From JAGOEF01 sp029564465 (GTDB taxonomy: Bacteria; Bacteroidota; Bacteroidia; Bacteroidales; ML635J-15), in NCBI GenBank assembly GCA_029564465.1, contig JAKQPY010000154.1, positions 11,941 through 75,940 of the forward strand: a stretch of DNA of 64,000 bases, read 5' to 3'. Under the pieces are notes generated by a model. It saw only the letters and a list, made by a program, of their open reading frames with translations. It did no database searches and was not told the DNA's origin. Made by a program: the position numbers and the translations under genes. Positions 17,042 through 27,403 of this stretch are shown here, piece by piece; positions within the stretch are counted from its first letter, which is position 1, and each line of letters opens with the position of its first letter.

Positions 17042-18311
17042 CCAAATTATTAAAGATAAACTAAAAGACTTCGATGCTCCGGAGAATCCGGCAGCATGGG
17101 AAGAATTTAGCCATAAAATTCCATCCGGAGGAAAGTTTTCTTCAGGTAAAATTTGGATTTCAGGGCTGGCAGGCCTGTTGCTTATTGCCCTGATAACAGG
17201 TAGCATTTTGCTTTGGGAAAACTCCAAACAAAATCAACCCAATCAATTAAAATCCGATGAAATTCAAATAAGCGAAAACAGCACAAATACAAACACAAAT
17301 ACGATCAGCAGCGATAAAGTTATCACTGGGAACAACAATCAAAACCCAGGTGTTACAGAGAACACTATTGATAATCCGATAAATTCATCGACTCAGGCAA
17401 CTCTGACAAATTATGTATCGACCGAAAAAACGACTGATTTGCAGGAAATGCCGAACATCAACTCCGGGACAAAAACAGACGACAATAATCAAAACCAAAA
17501 CAATACAACTGCCAACAATAATCAGGAAACATCAGGTAATTACACAATTGAAAATATAGTTGTAAATTATAATGTACTCGAAATCTGCATTCCGGCCTTG
17601 GTATCCTTCGAAATTAAACGAGTTCCAACCAACTATACCTATTGCTGGAATACCGGAAACAACAAGGTCTGGAATCAAGCTGTCGTTGAAAATTATTACC
17701 CTGAACCGGGAAATTACAGTTCAAGTCTTGAGATTTACGATCCATCGGGGAATATGGTAAAAAGAGTCTATTTGAATGACTTCACTGTTTATCCTTCACC
17801 AAAAGCAAATATTTCTTTTGAAAATAAAAATAATTTATATACATTTAGCAGTTTATCAGAAAACAGTTTATCAAGCATCTGGAGTGTTGATAATCAGGTT
17901 TTTACACAAAGTTCTTTGGAATATATTTTCGAAAAAGATGGGAGTTACATTGTAAAGTTGATGGTTAAAAATGAAGCTGGTTGTAGCGATGAAGCTTACA
18001 AAAAGATAGATATCGTAATTGAGCACGACTATTTTGTTCCAAATGCATTCAAGCCATACAGCGACGGTGTAAATTCAACATTTGGACCAATTGGTGAAAA
18101 TTTATTTGAATATTCATTTAAAATGTTTATTTTTGATAAAACCGGAACCATGATTTTTGAAACCAATAATATCGACAATCTCTGGAACGGGAAAATAAAC
18201 GGCTCAGGTGTTATGGCAGAACCCGGCGTATATACGTGGGAAATAATGACAGTGGATAAATATGGTACAAAAAAGCATAAAAAAGGACAGGTAACATTAC
18301 TGAAAAACTAA
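17028..18311 (+). CDS. Membrane anti-sigma-like protein with PKD and type B T9SS domains
   Basis: I use the ATG at 17028 (MKQFDQIIKDKLKDFDAPEN), giving 427 residues and a 14-base overlap with the sigma factor; an ATG at 17019 is also possible. The first 40 residues are cytoplasmic and resemble the short anti-sigma segment common in Bacteroidota (a KDKLKDF...P...AW motif). One membrane helix follows at about 42-63, then an Asn/Thr/Gln-rich spacer to about 160, then two PKD-like beta domains. Last is a gliding-motility-associated (type B T9SS) C-terminal domain, VPNAFKPYSDGVNSTFGP to VTLLKN. There is no cleavable signal peptide, so a secretion-type domain appears tethered to the inner membrane. 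Proposed role: sensor and inhibitor of the sigma factor. The anti-sigma role is inference. Confidence 0.7.
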   Translation: MKQFDQIIKDKLKDFDAPENPAAWEEFSHKIPSGGKFSSGKIWISGLAGLLLIALITGSILLWENSKQNQPNQLKSDEIQISENSTNTNTNTISSDKVITGNNNQNPGVTENTIDNPINSSTQATLTNYVSTEKTTDLQEMPNINSGTKTDDNNQNQNNTTANNNQETSGNYTIENIVVNYNVLEICIPALVSFEIKRVPTNYTYCWNTGNNKVWNQAVVENYYPEPGNYSSSLEIYDPSGNMVKRVYLNDFTVYPSPKANISFENKNNLYTFSSLSENSLSSIWSVDNQVFTQSSLEYIFEKDGSYIVKLMVKNEAGCSDEAYKKIDIVIEHDYFVPNAFKPYSDGVNSTFGPIGENLFEYSFKMFIFDKTGTMIFETNNIDNLWNGKINGSGVMAEPGVYTWEIMTVDKYGTKKHKKGQVTLLKN

Positions 18312-18328
18312 CTAAAACTAAATAAACT

Positions 18329-18868
18329 ATGAAACGTTTTGCAATTTTTCTACTTCTGATATGTTCAACTGGCAGTTTATTACTTGCACAGACCGACGTG
18401 CTAGAATTCGTTAGTAAAAAACCAACCGATACCGGTTACGTGGTTTACTTTGATGTGGTTGGTCTGAACAACACGGCTCATGCTGAAAGTTTGCTGGAAA
18501 TATTTTTAGATGATTCCAATGTTTCAGGAGGCAGATTTTTTGTAAGTTCAGCAAATAAAGACCGTTACCAGCTTTATGTAAGTTCCAACGTGACAGCTAA
18601 CTATATATTAAGCATTTTGCAGTCTCAGGGTTGCGATTATGATTACAGTTCCATTATCAGAAACGGTGTTGTTCCAAAAGAAAATCCCGTATCGGCACCT
18701 CCTTCAAATATCAAGAGATCAGCGGTCGATTACCCGGGTTTCCCTGAATTTGTGAATACCGGCAATCCCCAGCAGGATGAAAAAAACTATATGGATGCTA
18801 AAAACAAATGGATTAGTGAGCACCCGCAAGAATACCAACAGCTTTTGAACGAAACTGAAAAAAAATAG
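18329..18868 (+). CDS. Small secreted protein of unknown function
   Basis: This 179-residue protein has a signal peptide (MKRFAIFLLLICSTGSLLLA, cleavage before QTD). Residues about 22-110 form an alternating alpha/beta segment (TGYVVYFDVVGLNNTAHAES, RFFVSSANKDRYQLYV, ILSILQSQGCDYDYS) that could be a small ferredoxin-like sensor fold. The rest is polar and probably flexible. No T9SS domain is seen, so it is probably periplasmic. It sits 17 bases after the anti-sigma-like gene and 35 before the giant adhesin, which suggests a role in export or sensing of that protein. I do not recognise a family. Confidence 0.7.
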   Translation: MKRFAIFLLLICSTGSLLLAQTDVLEFVSKKPTDTGYVVYFDVVGLNNTAHAESLLEIFLDDSNVSGGRFFVSSANKDRYQLYVSSNVTANYILSILQSQGCDYDYSSIIRNGVVPKENPVSAPPSNIKRSAVDYPGFPEFVNTGNPQQDEKNYMDAKNKWISEHPQEYQQLLNETEKK

Positions 18869-18903
18869 AGAACCGAAAAAGATATTAAAGTAAACCTCAA
18901 CAT

Positions 18904-21900
18904 ATGAAAAGAGCTATACTATTTCGCATAGCATTACTAACATTGATGGGATTAACCTTGGTTAAGCCCTTCAATGCTTATACACAATGTAATCTGGGGG
19001 GCTCCACTACCCTGGCCGGGTCGCTGACCATGCAAGCATTTTACCAAACAATTGCCGTAAATTCTGGTACCCGATACACATTTACAGCCAATGCTACAAT
19101 AACCTACATATTTTCGTTTTGCGAAGGTGGCGGTACAAACACCGCTGATACCCAAATAGAAATTTGCAATTCGGCCGGTACTACAGTATATGCATATAAT
19201 GACGATTTTTGCGGACTGGGAAGTCACTTGTCGTGGACCTGTCCTACAACCGGTACCTATAGCATTGTAATATACCGCTACTCCTGCCAAACCACCAGTT
19301 CAGCGGTAGGTACTTTAGCCTACAGAGTTCTTACACCGCCCAGTGTGCAAGATTGTCTCGGAGCCATACCACTGTGTTTAAGCACATATTCAACATCGGC
19401 ATCCTATTCAGGTACGGGACACTATCCTGGAGAGATACCCACTACCGGTGGTTGCCCCGGTAATTGTATGCTAAGTGGAGAGCTTAATGATGTCTGGTAC
19501 ACCTTTACCCCTCAAACCGCGGGTAATGTTTCTTTTTTAATTACGCCAAATGCAGCAGATGATTATGATTGGGCTGTTTACGATATTACAACACTGGGGT
19601 GCGAAGGCATTTACACCAATATTTCTTCGGTTCAGGTAAGCTGCAACTGGTATGATGGATCCTACTACGGGGTATACCCCACAGGACCCAATGGAGGCTC
19701 AGGTATCAACTGCGGGGATGCTGATGACAATCCCTATAATGCTGCAATTCCCGTAACAGTGGGTCATACTTATGTCGTCAATGTAAGTAATTATTCATCA
19801 ACGCAAAATGGTTACAATATTAACTTTGGGGCTTCAACAGCCTCAATTATTGACAACACAGGTGCTGTAATGGATCACCTTGTATACGCACCAGTTTGCG
19901 GATCATCTCACCTTGTGGTTCAGTTTTCTGAAAGAATATGGTGTACTGGAGTTAGTCCTTCCGATTTTATTCTTACCGGACCCAACGGTACTTATTCTAT
20001 CCTGAATGTTTGGAGCGACCTTTGTCAGGCCGGTTTGGGCAGCACTTATGGCGACACGTATTATGATGACGTATGGAATCTGGCATTAGGTGATTATCTG
20101 CAGCAGGGAGGTACTTATACTTTAACAGCAGTTGGCGGGGGTGTTTCCGATATTTGTTCAAATTATTCACCCCAAAATAGTTTATCATTTACAATTGCCG
20201 GTATCAACGCTTCTGTTGCATCCACTAATCCTACCTGTAGCTATTCAACCAATGGAACAATTACGCTTTCAGGAATCTCCGGTGGAACTCCACCGTATTC
20301 AACCTCATGGATAGGTCCAAGTGGATTTACGTCAACATCAAATTCACTGACCGGGCTTTCACCGGGAACATATAGTGTAACCGTCACCGATACCTACGGA
20401 ATTTGTCAGTGGTTACGAACTGTAGTACTAACCGCTCCTCCCGCAGTCGCGGCAAACGTATCTATTACACATCCGGGATGCGGAGTCAGCAATGGAAGCG
20501 TATTGGTAACACCAACCAGCGGGGTTTCACCCTGGACATTACAACTGGGTGCGGCTACACAATCCGGGGTAACAACCAACTATACTTTTACCAATTTGGC
20601 AGGGGGCACTTACACCTTGATTGTGACTGATGCATCGGGTTGTACATCTAGTCAATCTGTAACGCTGACAGCACCTGCTAATCCCGATGCTACATTTACA
20701 TATAACGGGAATCAGTGTTTTAGTCCTGCACATTCGTTTAACTTTACACATACCGGTACTGTAGTACCTGGAGAAACCTATTTATGGACATTTTCCGGTG
20801 GAACACCGGCAACCTCAACAGCACATAACCCGACAGGGGTAACTTTTGGCACATCAGGTTCTCACAATGTAACACTGACTATAACTGCTGGTGGTTGCAG
20901 TGATACTGAAACAATCAGTGTAACCGCTTATCCAAACCCAACCCCTGTAGTTACTGTTACCAATGCCACTTGTGGCTCCTGTAACGGTGGAGCCAGTATT
21001 GCTACTGCATACAGTTCTTATTCATGGTCGACCGGCGGCACTGGTAACAGCATCAGTGGTCGCTGCCCCGGAGCTTATTCAGTTACAGTAACTGATGCCA
21101 ATGGATGTACCGGCTCAGCGTCATTTAATATAGCCAATTCAGGAAGCAATCCGACTGTTACAGTAGTCACAACTCCACCTTCCTGTGCAGGCGGATGCAA
21201 TGGCTCTGCTACGGTAAATGCCTCAGGAGCTCCTTCATACACCTATAATTATTCAGCCGGATCAACACCCAATAATCAAACAACAGGTGGCTTGTGTGCC
21301 GGTTCATATTCTGTTACCGTTGCCGATGGAACAAATCCGTCGTGTGCCACAGTCGAAAATTTCACCATTACAAACCCAATTGGGATGTCGCTTACCATGG
21401 CTTCGACCGGGGCAACCTGCGGGCTTGCTAATGGTAGCGCAAGTGTTAGCGTAAGTGGAGGAACACTACCTTACAATTATAACTGGACACCGGGCGGCGG
21501 AGTTACCGGAACGATTAACGGAGTTGCTGCGGGGTCCTATTCTGCTACTGTTACCGATGGTGCAGGTTGTACTGCTACAAATTCGGTAACTGTTCCTGAT
21601 TTGGGAGTACCATTTACTATAACTCCCAGTGTAATTTCAAATGCTACATGCAATAATGTTTGTAATGGTTCTGCTACCGTAGCAGTTGCCGGAGGAACAG
21701 GCCCCTTCACCTATGCCTGGAGCAGTGGCACAAATCCTGCCTTACAAACCGTAACAGGTCTCTGCGATGGTGTTGTTAATGTTACCGTTACAGCAGGCGG
21801 TTGCTCTGTTATAGGTAATGTTACAATAACTGAACCCACAGCGGTTACGGGAACAGTCAGCACTGTCGGAGCACACTGCGGTCTTCCCGATGGTTCAGCA

Positions 21901-24900
21901 TCAGTAGTTGCTGCCGGGGGTACTCCGGGTTATTCCTATTCATGGAACACATCACCGGCACAATTTACACCAACAGCATCTAATATTATTGCCGGAGCTT
22001 ATACGGTTGTCATTTCCGACAACAATGGCTGTACCGGTTCAGCATCGGGAACTGTTGCTGACCTTGGCGGAATATCGGTCAACCTGACAACTTTACCCGC
22101 TGCTTGTAACGGAGCTTCTTCAGGGTCTGCCACTGCATTGGTTACGGGAGGTAACCCAAATTACACCTATCTTTGGTCGAATGGATTCACCCAGACTATA
22201 GCGGGAACCACGAGCACAGCGACAACTTTGCCTGCAGGTCCAATCAGTGTTACCGTAACAGATAGCAACGGATGTACTGCAACCGGTTCGGTTACTGTAA
22301 CGCAGCCTACTCCAGTAAGTATTTCGCTGGCCTCTTCAACGAATGTTACCTGCAATGGTAGTTGCAATGGAATCGCGACCATCAATGTTTCAGGAGGAAC
22401 AGCACCTTACTCATATATCTGGGGAAGTGGGGTCAATCCCAACAATCCGACAAACACCGGCCTTTGTTCAGGTTCTCATAACGTAACCGTTACAGATAAC
22501 AATGGTTGTACAGCTCAATTCAATTATTCTATAACCCAACCCACTCCCATTATTCTATCCACATCGACTACTGATGCCAATTGCGGTTTTGCTGATGGTA
22601 CAGCGACTGTAAATGCCTCAGGAGGTACAGCACCCACAGGATATAGCTATCTATGGTCAGGTGGAACAAACCCAACCAGCCAGACTGTTTCAGGTTTAAG
22701 TGCTGCGGGTAGTCCTTATAGTGTAACTGTAACTGATAATAATGGCTGTTCACAGACCACATCGGTGGTCATTGCTGATATTGCCGGCCCGATGGCCAGT
22801 ATATCTGCATACAACGACATCACCTGTTCGGGAATGAACAATGGATCCGCCACTGTTTCGGTTGGAGGAGGACATCCTGGCTATTTATTTACATGGAATA
22901 CAACACCGGCACAACATAACGTAACTGCCAGCAACTTGGGTCCCGGTTATTACGAAGTGACCATTACCGATCAAATCGGATGTACAACTACCGCAGGTAT
23001 AACCATTGTTGAACCGGCTACAATGACTTTGAATATCATTACCACAGCCATTGATTGCTATGGTAATTGTAGTGGCGAAGCCATGGCAATTGTAACCGGA
23101 GGTGTTACCCCTTACAATCCTATCTGGAGTAACCTGAACACAACCATGCATGCCACCGGATTATGTGCCGGAACCTACACGGTTAGCATCACCGACCAAA
23201 ACGGTTGTTCTGTTACCGGTGGTACAACAATTATTCAAAGTAACCCTATTGTTGTAAACGAGGTTGTTACAAATTCGAATTGTAATCAGACAAACGGCTC
23301 CATTAACTTAACAATATCAGGTGGTTCCCCGCCTTTCAGTTACAGCTGGAACAATGGACAACTTACCGAGGACCTGTTAAATATAGGTGCAGGCGGATAT
23401 GTTGTTACAATTACTGATAATAAAGGTTGTCAGGCAATCAGAGCCTATGCTGTAAGCAATATTTCGGGTCCTGTTGCGACAATATCCGCTTCATCAAATG
23501 TCACTTGCTCAGGAAACTGCAATGGAACAGCATCAGTTTCAGTGTCCGGTGGCTCCGGATTCTTCCAGTACCAATGGTCAAGCACGCCTGTTCAAACATC
23601 TGCTACTGCCACCAATTTATGTGTGGGATTATACGGAGTTACTGTTACCGATATTACCACGGGGTGTTCTGCAGTTGCTGGGACAACCATTACAGAGCCA
23701 ATGCCGATGGATGTTTTGAGTACCGTTACTCCGGCAACCTGCTACAACACCTGTACAGGGAGTATTCAACTGACTCCATACGATGGCACCGCACCGTATA
23801 CATTTAACTGGACGGGCCCTGGTGTGATACCTGCAAACGAGGATATTTTCAATCTGTGTCCCGGCAATTACACGGTAATTATTACCGATGCAAACGGTTG
23901 TATGATTACACGTTCGTTTACCGTAAATAATCCAACTTTCGTAACAATACCTACATCTTCCACTCCGGTTGCCTGCAATGGAGTTTGCAATGGTACAGCT
24001 ACTGCAAATCCCTTCGGTGGGACACCTCCTTATTCCTACCTTTGGAGTAATCTCGGACAAACCTCACAAACTGCTGTTGGATTATGTGCAGGAAATTACA
24101 ATGTCACTGTAACCGACGATAATGGTTGTTCTGCAAGCACTTCGGTAACTGTAGCAACGCCTCCTCAGCTTCAATTTGTAAATATCGCGGTAGGTAATGC
24201 AAATTGCAGTGGTTCGGCAAATGGAAGTGTACAGGTTACCGCAACCGGAGGAGTTCCTCCATATACATACACTTGGAGCAATGGATCAACGTCTTCCAAC
24301 CCGACAGGCCTGACACCCGGAATGCATTGCGTTACCGTAGCTGATGTAAATGGTTGTTATATCGACTCTTGTATCACAATCACACAGCCGGTTATGGTTC
24401 AGATTAATATGCTGGCCAACAACGAAACCTGCAGTGGATCCTGCGATGGTTCTATCACACCCTCGATAACGGGAGGAACTACACCATATACTTATCTATG
24501 GTCAAATCTTCAGGTTACTCCAACAATTAACAACCTCTGTCCCGGTACATATTTACTAACCGTTACTGATGCCAATGGATGTCAATATTACTCATCAGCC
24601 TCCATTACTGGGCCTTCAGCTTTATCAGTAGTAGCTCAAAGCACAGTTTCACCGCATTGCAACAACAACGACGGATCAATTCAGGTGGGTGTAATTGGTG
24701 GTACTCCGGCATATACCTATCAATGGTCAGCCCCGGGAGGGTCAACAAACACGCTGAACAATATTCCATCAGGATCATATACCGTTACTATCACCGATTC
24801 ACATAACTGCACAGCCATGCTTACTGTGCCGCTTAACGATGTTGCCGGTCCTCAAATCACAGGATTCGATGTGGACAATATTGATTGTAACGGAAATACA

Positions 24901-27252
24901 ACCGGTTCGGCTGAAGTATTGTTTACAAGCTCTACAATAAACAATACGGTGCTTTGGAGTGATGGGCAACCCAGTGCTCTAGCAATCAATCTTACCGTAG
25001 GAAATTACACTGTAACTGTTACGGACGAAAATGGATGTCAGGCAGTAGGTTCAATAGCGATAACCCAACCCCAGCCACTGGCCATGAGCATTGCAGCCTT
25101 TACCAATGCGACCTGCTTTGGCATTTGTAACGGGACAGCTACTGCTGTTTCAACAGGTGGAACACTACCAATCAATTACTATTGGTCAGGCGGTCAAAAT
25201 ACTGCTTATGTGAACGGTCTCTGCGCCGGGAATTATACTGTAACAGTAATTGACGCCAATGGCTGCACAGTAACATCTTCGGTAACAATTACCGAACCGC
25301 CTGCAATCACAGCCACTGCAACTATAACACCAACCACATGCTTTGGCAGTACCGATGGCGTAATTTCGGTACAGGCTCAGGGTGGTAACAGCAACTATGT
25401 ATTCAATTGGCCACAAATTGGTCAGAGCGGACCATTAGTTCAGGGTTTAACTGCCGGTTCGTACACCGTAATTATCTCAGATCAGGCTGATGCATCGTGT
25501 TTTATTACTCAAACCTATACAGTGCCTCAGCCCAATCCGGTGCAAGCCATCATCGAAACAGTAAATGCGACCTGTGGACAACCCAACGGCTCAGCATATA
25601 TTGTTGCTGAGTTTGGAGGGACAGGTGCATTCTCGTATTTCTGGAATCCCGGTGGCTATGTTACTGATTCAATCTACGGCTTGCAGCCCGGGACTTATAA
25701 TGTAGTTATCACTGATATCAACGGCTGTACTGCAACCTACAATGTCGGTGTTGGCGTCACACAACCTCCGCACATCGATAATGTAAATTATGGAGGAACT
25801 TCATGTTATGGATACGAAGATGGCTGGGCTGAAGTGTTCGTTTCGGGAGGAAGTGCACCCTATTCTTACCAATGGAGCCCCAACGTGGGTAACACCTGGT
25901 CAAACTATAGCCTCGCTGCCGGAATATATTCGGTTACTGTTGAAGACGTTGATGGATGCCGATTGTACGCAAATATCCCAATTTCGACACCAGAGGCGGT
26001 TGAAATTTATACAGCCGGTGACCAGCTGATTTGCATCGGAGATTCTGCAATCGTTTCAGCCACGGCTGGCGGTGGAACACCACCCTATTCATTCACTTGG
26101 CAAAATATCGGAACCGGAAGTTCTTTCTTTGTTCATCCGATTATTACTACCGATTACTTTGCTTTTGCAACCGATGCCAATGGATGTGTATCAGAAAATG
26201 GGGTGGTACGAATTGAAGTAAATCCACCATTAAGCATTGTGGCCATTACACCTTCAACCGTTTGTCAGGGAGATGTAGTATCAATTATTGCTAATGCAAG
26301 CGGTGGAGATGGAAACTATGTATACCACTGGAGCACAGGATTAATCAGTACGGATAATACCTTACAATTCAGTGCTATAACTTCAACCACGCTAAGTGTA
26401 TTTGTAACAGATGGTTGTAATTCTCCGGCTGATACTGCGGTTGTTGTTATCAACATAGCTCCGGAACCTGAAATTTCGTTGACAAAAACACCGTACAAAG
26501 GCTGTGCTCCGCTTACCGTTGTTTTCGACAATACAACTGACATACTTACCTACACATATGATTGGGACTTTGGTGATCCAACATCGGGTGCCAATAACTG
26601 GTCTGACTTGAAACAGCCCAGTCATTTTTATGAAACGCCGGGTACCTATACCATAACCTGTGAAGTAACTACAAACCTTGGCTGCTCACGAACAGGAGAA
26701 GTGATTATACTCGTACACGACTCCCCGATTGCTGATTTTGTGGCACATCCTTGGAGTACCGGTATGTTTGATGCCAATATTACATTTACCGATGCAACCG
26801 ATAGTGCCATAGCATGGCAATGGGACTTTGGTGATGGGTATACTTCAGGTGAACAAAACCCGCAGCATACATATTTCACATACGGGTTATTCCCTGTGCA
26901 ACTGGTAGCATTCAGTCAGGAAGGTTGCTCCGATACCGTGGTTAAAAATGTGGAAATTATTGAAAGCCTGTTGTTTTACGTTCCGAATGCCATAAACATC
27001 AGAACTCCGGGCAACGATGAATTCTATCCCAAAGGTTCCGGTGTTGACCTCTTATCGTATGAGATGACAATCTTTAACCGTTGGGGAGAAGAAATATTCC
27101 ACACCAACGATTTCTACGCACGTTGGCAGGGTCGGTATAACCAGAACAAGGGAGATTATGTGCCACAAGGTGTATATGCCTGGATAATTACCCTGAAAGA
27201 TAAATGGGGAAAAGACCATACTTTTTCAGGAAATGTAACGGTGTTTAAATAA
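18904..27252 (+). CDS. Giant SprB-repeat surface adhesin with type B T9SS domain
   Basis: This 2782-residue secreted protein starts with a signal peptide (cleavage near FNAYT). It has two N-terminal beta-sandwich regions (about 25-310) and a Big/fibronectin-like segment (to about 440). About 24 tandem repeats of 75-80 residues follow, of the SprB type; each holds a C.G.CNG-like start, a GGT.PY.Y.W core and a GTY.VTVTD..GC end. One PKD-like insert lies between repeats 2 and 3. Ig-like and two PKD domains (WDFGD motifs) come next, then a gliding-motility-associated C-terminal domain (YVPNAINIRTPGNDEF ... GVYAWIITLKDKWGKDH). SprB-type proteins act in gliding and surface attachment. It is the last gene of the sigma-factor locus and is followed by a terminator. 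Confidence 0.93.
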   Translation: MKRAILFRIALLTLMGLTLVKPFNAYTQCNLGGSTTLAGSLTMQAFYQTIAVNSGTRYTFTANATITYIFSFCEGGGTNTADTQIEICNSAGTTVYAYNDDFCGLGSHLSWTCPTTGTYSIVIYRYSCQTTSSAVGTLAYRVLTPPSVQDCLGAIPLCLSTYSTSASYSGTGHYPGEIPTTGGCPGNCMLSGELNDVWYTFTPQTAGNVSFLITPNAADDYDWAVYDITTLGCEGIYTNISSVQVSCNWYDGSYYGVYPTGPNGGSGINCGDADDNPYNAAIPVTVGHTYVVNVSNYSSTQNGYNINFGASTASIIDNTGAVMDHLVYAPVCGSSHLVVQFSERIWCTGVSPSDFILTGPNGTYSILNVWSDLCQAGLGSTYGDTYYDDVWNLALGDYLQQGGTYTLTAVGGGVSDICSNYSPQNSLSFTIAGINASVASTNPTCSYSTNGTITLSGISGGTPPYSTSWIGPSGFTSTSNSLTGLSPGTYSVTVTDTYGICQWLRTVVLTAPPAVAANVSITHPGCGVSNGSVLVTPTSGVSPWTLQLGAATQSGVTTNYTFTNLAGGTYTLIVTDASGCTSSQSVTLTAPANPDATFTYNGNQCFSPAHSFNFTHTGTVVPGETYLWTFSGGTPATSTAHNPTGVTFGTSGSHNVTLTITAGGCSDTETISVTAYPNPTPVVTVTNATCGSCNGGASIATAYSSYSWSTGGTGNSISGRCPGAYSVTVTDANGCTGSASFNIANSGSNPTVTVVTTPPSCAGGCNGSATVNASGAPSYTYNYSAGSTPNNQTTGGLCAGSYSVTVADGTNPSCATVENFTITNPIGMSLTMASTGATCGLANGSASVSVSGGTLPYNYNWTPGGGVTGTINGVAAGSYSATVTDGAGCTATNSVTVPDLGVPFTITPSVISNATCNNVCNGSATVAVAGGTGPFTYAWSSGTNPALQTVTGLCDGVVNVTVTAGGCSVIGNVTITEPTAVTGTVSTVGAHCGLPDGSASVVAAGGTPGYSYSWNTSPAQFTPTASNIIAGAYTVVISDNNGCTGSASGTVADLGGISVNLTTLPAACNGASSGSATALVTGGNPNYTYLWSNGFTQTIAGTTSTATTLPAGPISVTVTDSNGCTATGSVTVTQPTPVSISLASSTNVTCNGSCNGIATINVSGGTAPYSYIWGSGVNPNNPTNTGLCSGSHNVTVTDNNGCTAQFNYSITQPTPIILSTSTTDANCGFADGTATVNASGGTAPTGYSYLWSGGTNPTSQTVSGLSAAGSPYSVTVTDNNGCSQTTSVVIADIAGPMASISAYNDITCSGMNNGSATVSVGGGHPGYLFTWNTTPAQHNVTASNLGPGYYEVTITDQIGCTTTAGITIVEPATMTLNIITTAIDCYGNCSGEAMAIVTGGVTPYNPIWSNLNTTMHATGLCAGTYTVSITDQNGCSVTGGTTIIQSNPIVVNEVVTNSNCNQTNGSINLTISGGSPPFSYSWNNGQLTEDLLNIGAGGYVVTITDNKGCQAIRAYAVSNISGPVATISASSNVTCSGNCNGTASVSVSGGSGFFQYQWSSTPVQTSATATNLCVGLYGVTVTDITTGCSAVAGTTITEPMPMDVLSTVTPATCYNTCTGSIQLTPYDGTAPYTFNWTGPGVIPANEDIFNLCPGNYTVIITDANGCMITRSFTVNNPTFVTIPTSSTPVACNGVCNGTATANPFGGTPPYSYLWSNLGQTSQTAVGLCAGNYNVTVTDDNGCSASTSVTVATPPQLQFVNIAVGNANCSGSANGSVQVTATGGVPPYTYTWSNGSTSSNPTGLTPGMHCVTVADVNGCYIDSCITITQPVMVQINMLANNETCSGSCDGSITPSITGGTTPYTYLWSNLQVTPTINNLCPGTYLLTVTDANGCQYYSSASITGPSALSVVAQSTVSPHCNNNDGSIQVGVIGGTPAYTYQWSAPGGSTNTLNNIPSGSYTVTITDSHNCTAMLTVPLNDVAGPQITGFDVDNIDCNGNTTGSAEVLFTSSTINNTVLWSDGQPSALAINLTVGNYTVTVTDENGCQAVGSIAITQPQPLAMSIAAFTNATCFGICNGTATAVSTGGTLPINYYWSGGQNTAYVNGLCAGNYTVTVIDANGCTVTSSVTITEPPAITATATITPTTCFGSTDGVISVQAQGGNSNYVFNWPQIGQSGPLVQGLTAGSYTVIISDQADASCFITQTYTVPQPNPVQAIIETVNATCGQPNGSAYIVAEFGGTGAFSYFWNPGGYVTDSIYGLQPGTYNVVITDINGCTATYNVGVGVTQPPHIDNVNYGGTSCYGYEDGWAEVFVSGGSAPYSYQWSPNVGNTWSNYSLAAGIYSVTVEDVDGCRLYANIPISTPEAVEIYTAGDQLICIGDSAIVSATAGGGTPPYSFTWQNIGTGSSFFVHPIITTDYFAFATDANGCVSENGVVRIEVNPPLSIVAITPSTVCQGDVVSIIANASGGDGNYVYHWSTGLISTDNTLQFSAITSTTLSVFVTDGCNSPADTAVVVINIAPEPEISLTKTPYKGCAPLTVVFDNTTDILTYTYDWDFGDPTSGANNWSDLKQPSHFYETPGTYTITCEVTTNLGCSRTGEVIILVHDSPIADFVAHPWSTGMFDANITFTDATDSAIAWQWDFGDGYTSGEQNPQHTYFTYGLFPVQLVAFSQEGCSDTVVKNVEIIESLLFYVPNAINIRTPGNDEFYPKGSGVDLLSYEMTIFNRWGEEIFHTNDFYARWQGRYNQNKGDYVPQGVYAWIITLKDKWGKDHTFSGNVTVFK

Positions 27253-27270
27253 TTTTCAAAAAACTTATTG

Positions 27271-27299
27271 AAAAAGCGGATGATTATCCGCTTTTTTTT
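27271..27299 (+). terminator. Intrinsic terminator after the adhesin gene
   Basis: Stem AAAAAGCGGAT (27271-27281) and ATCCGCTTTTT (27286-27296) around a GATT loop, with a run of T to 27299. It lies 18 bases after the adhesin stop. Confidence 0.9.
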
Positions 27300-27403
27300 A
27301 TTGTGCATTTTTATTATTTTAGCATTTGATAAAAGAATGACCAGTGAGTAATAAATGAGCATAAAACTAGCGTGAAATAAACGTAATATTAAATAATATC
27401 ATT

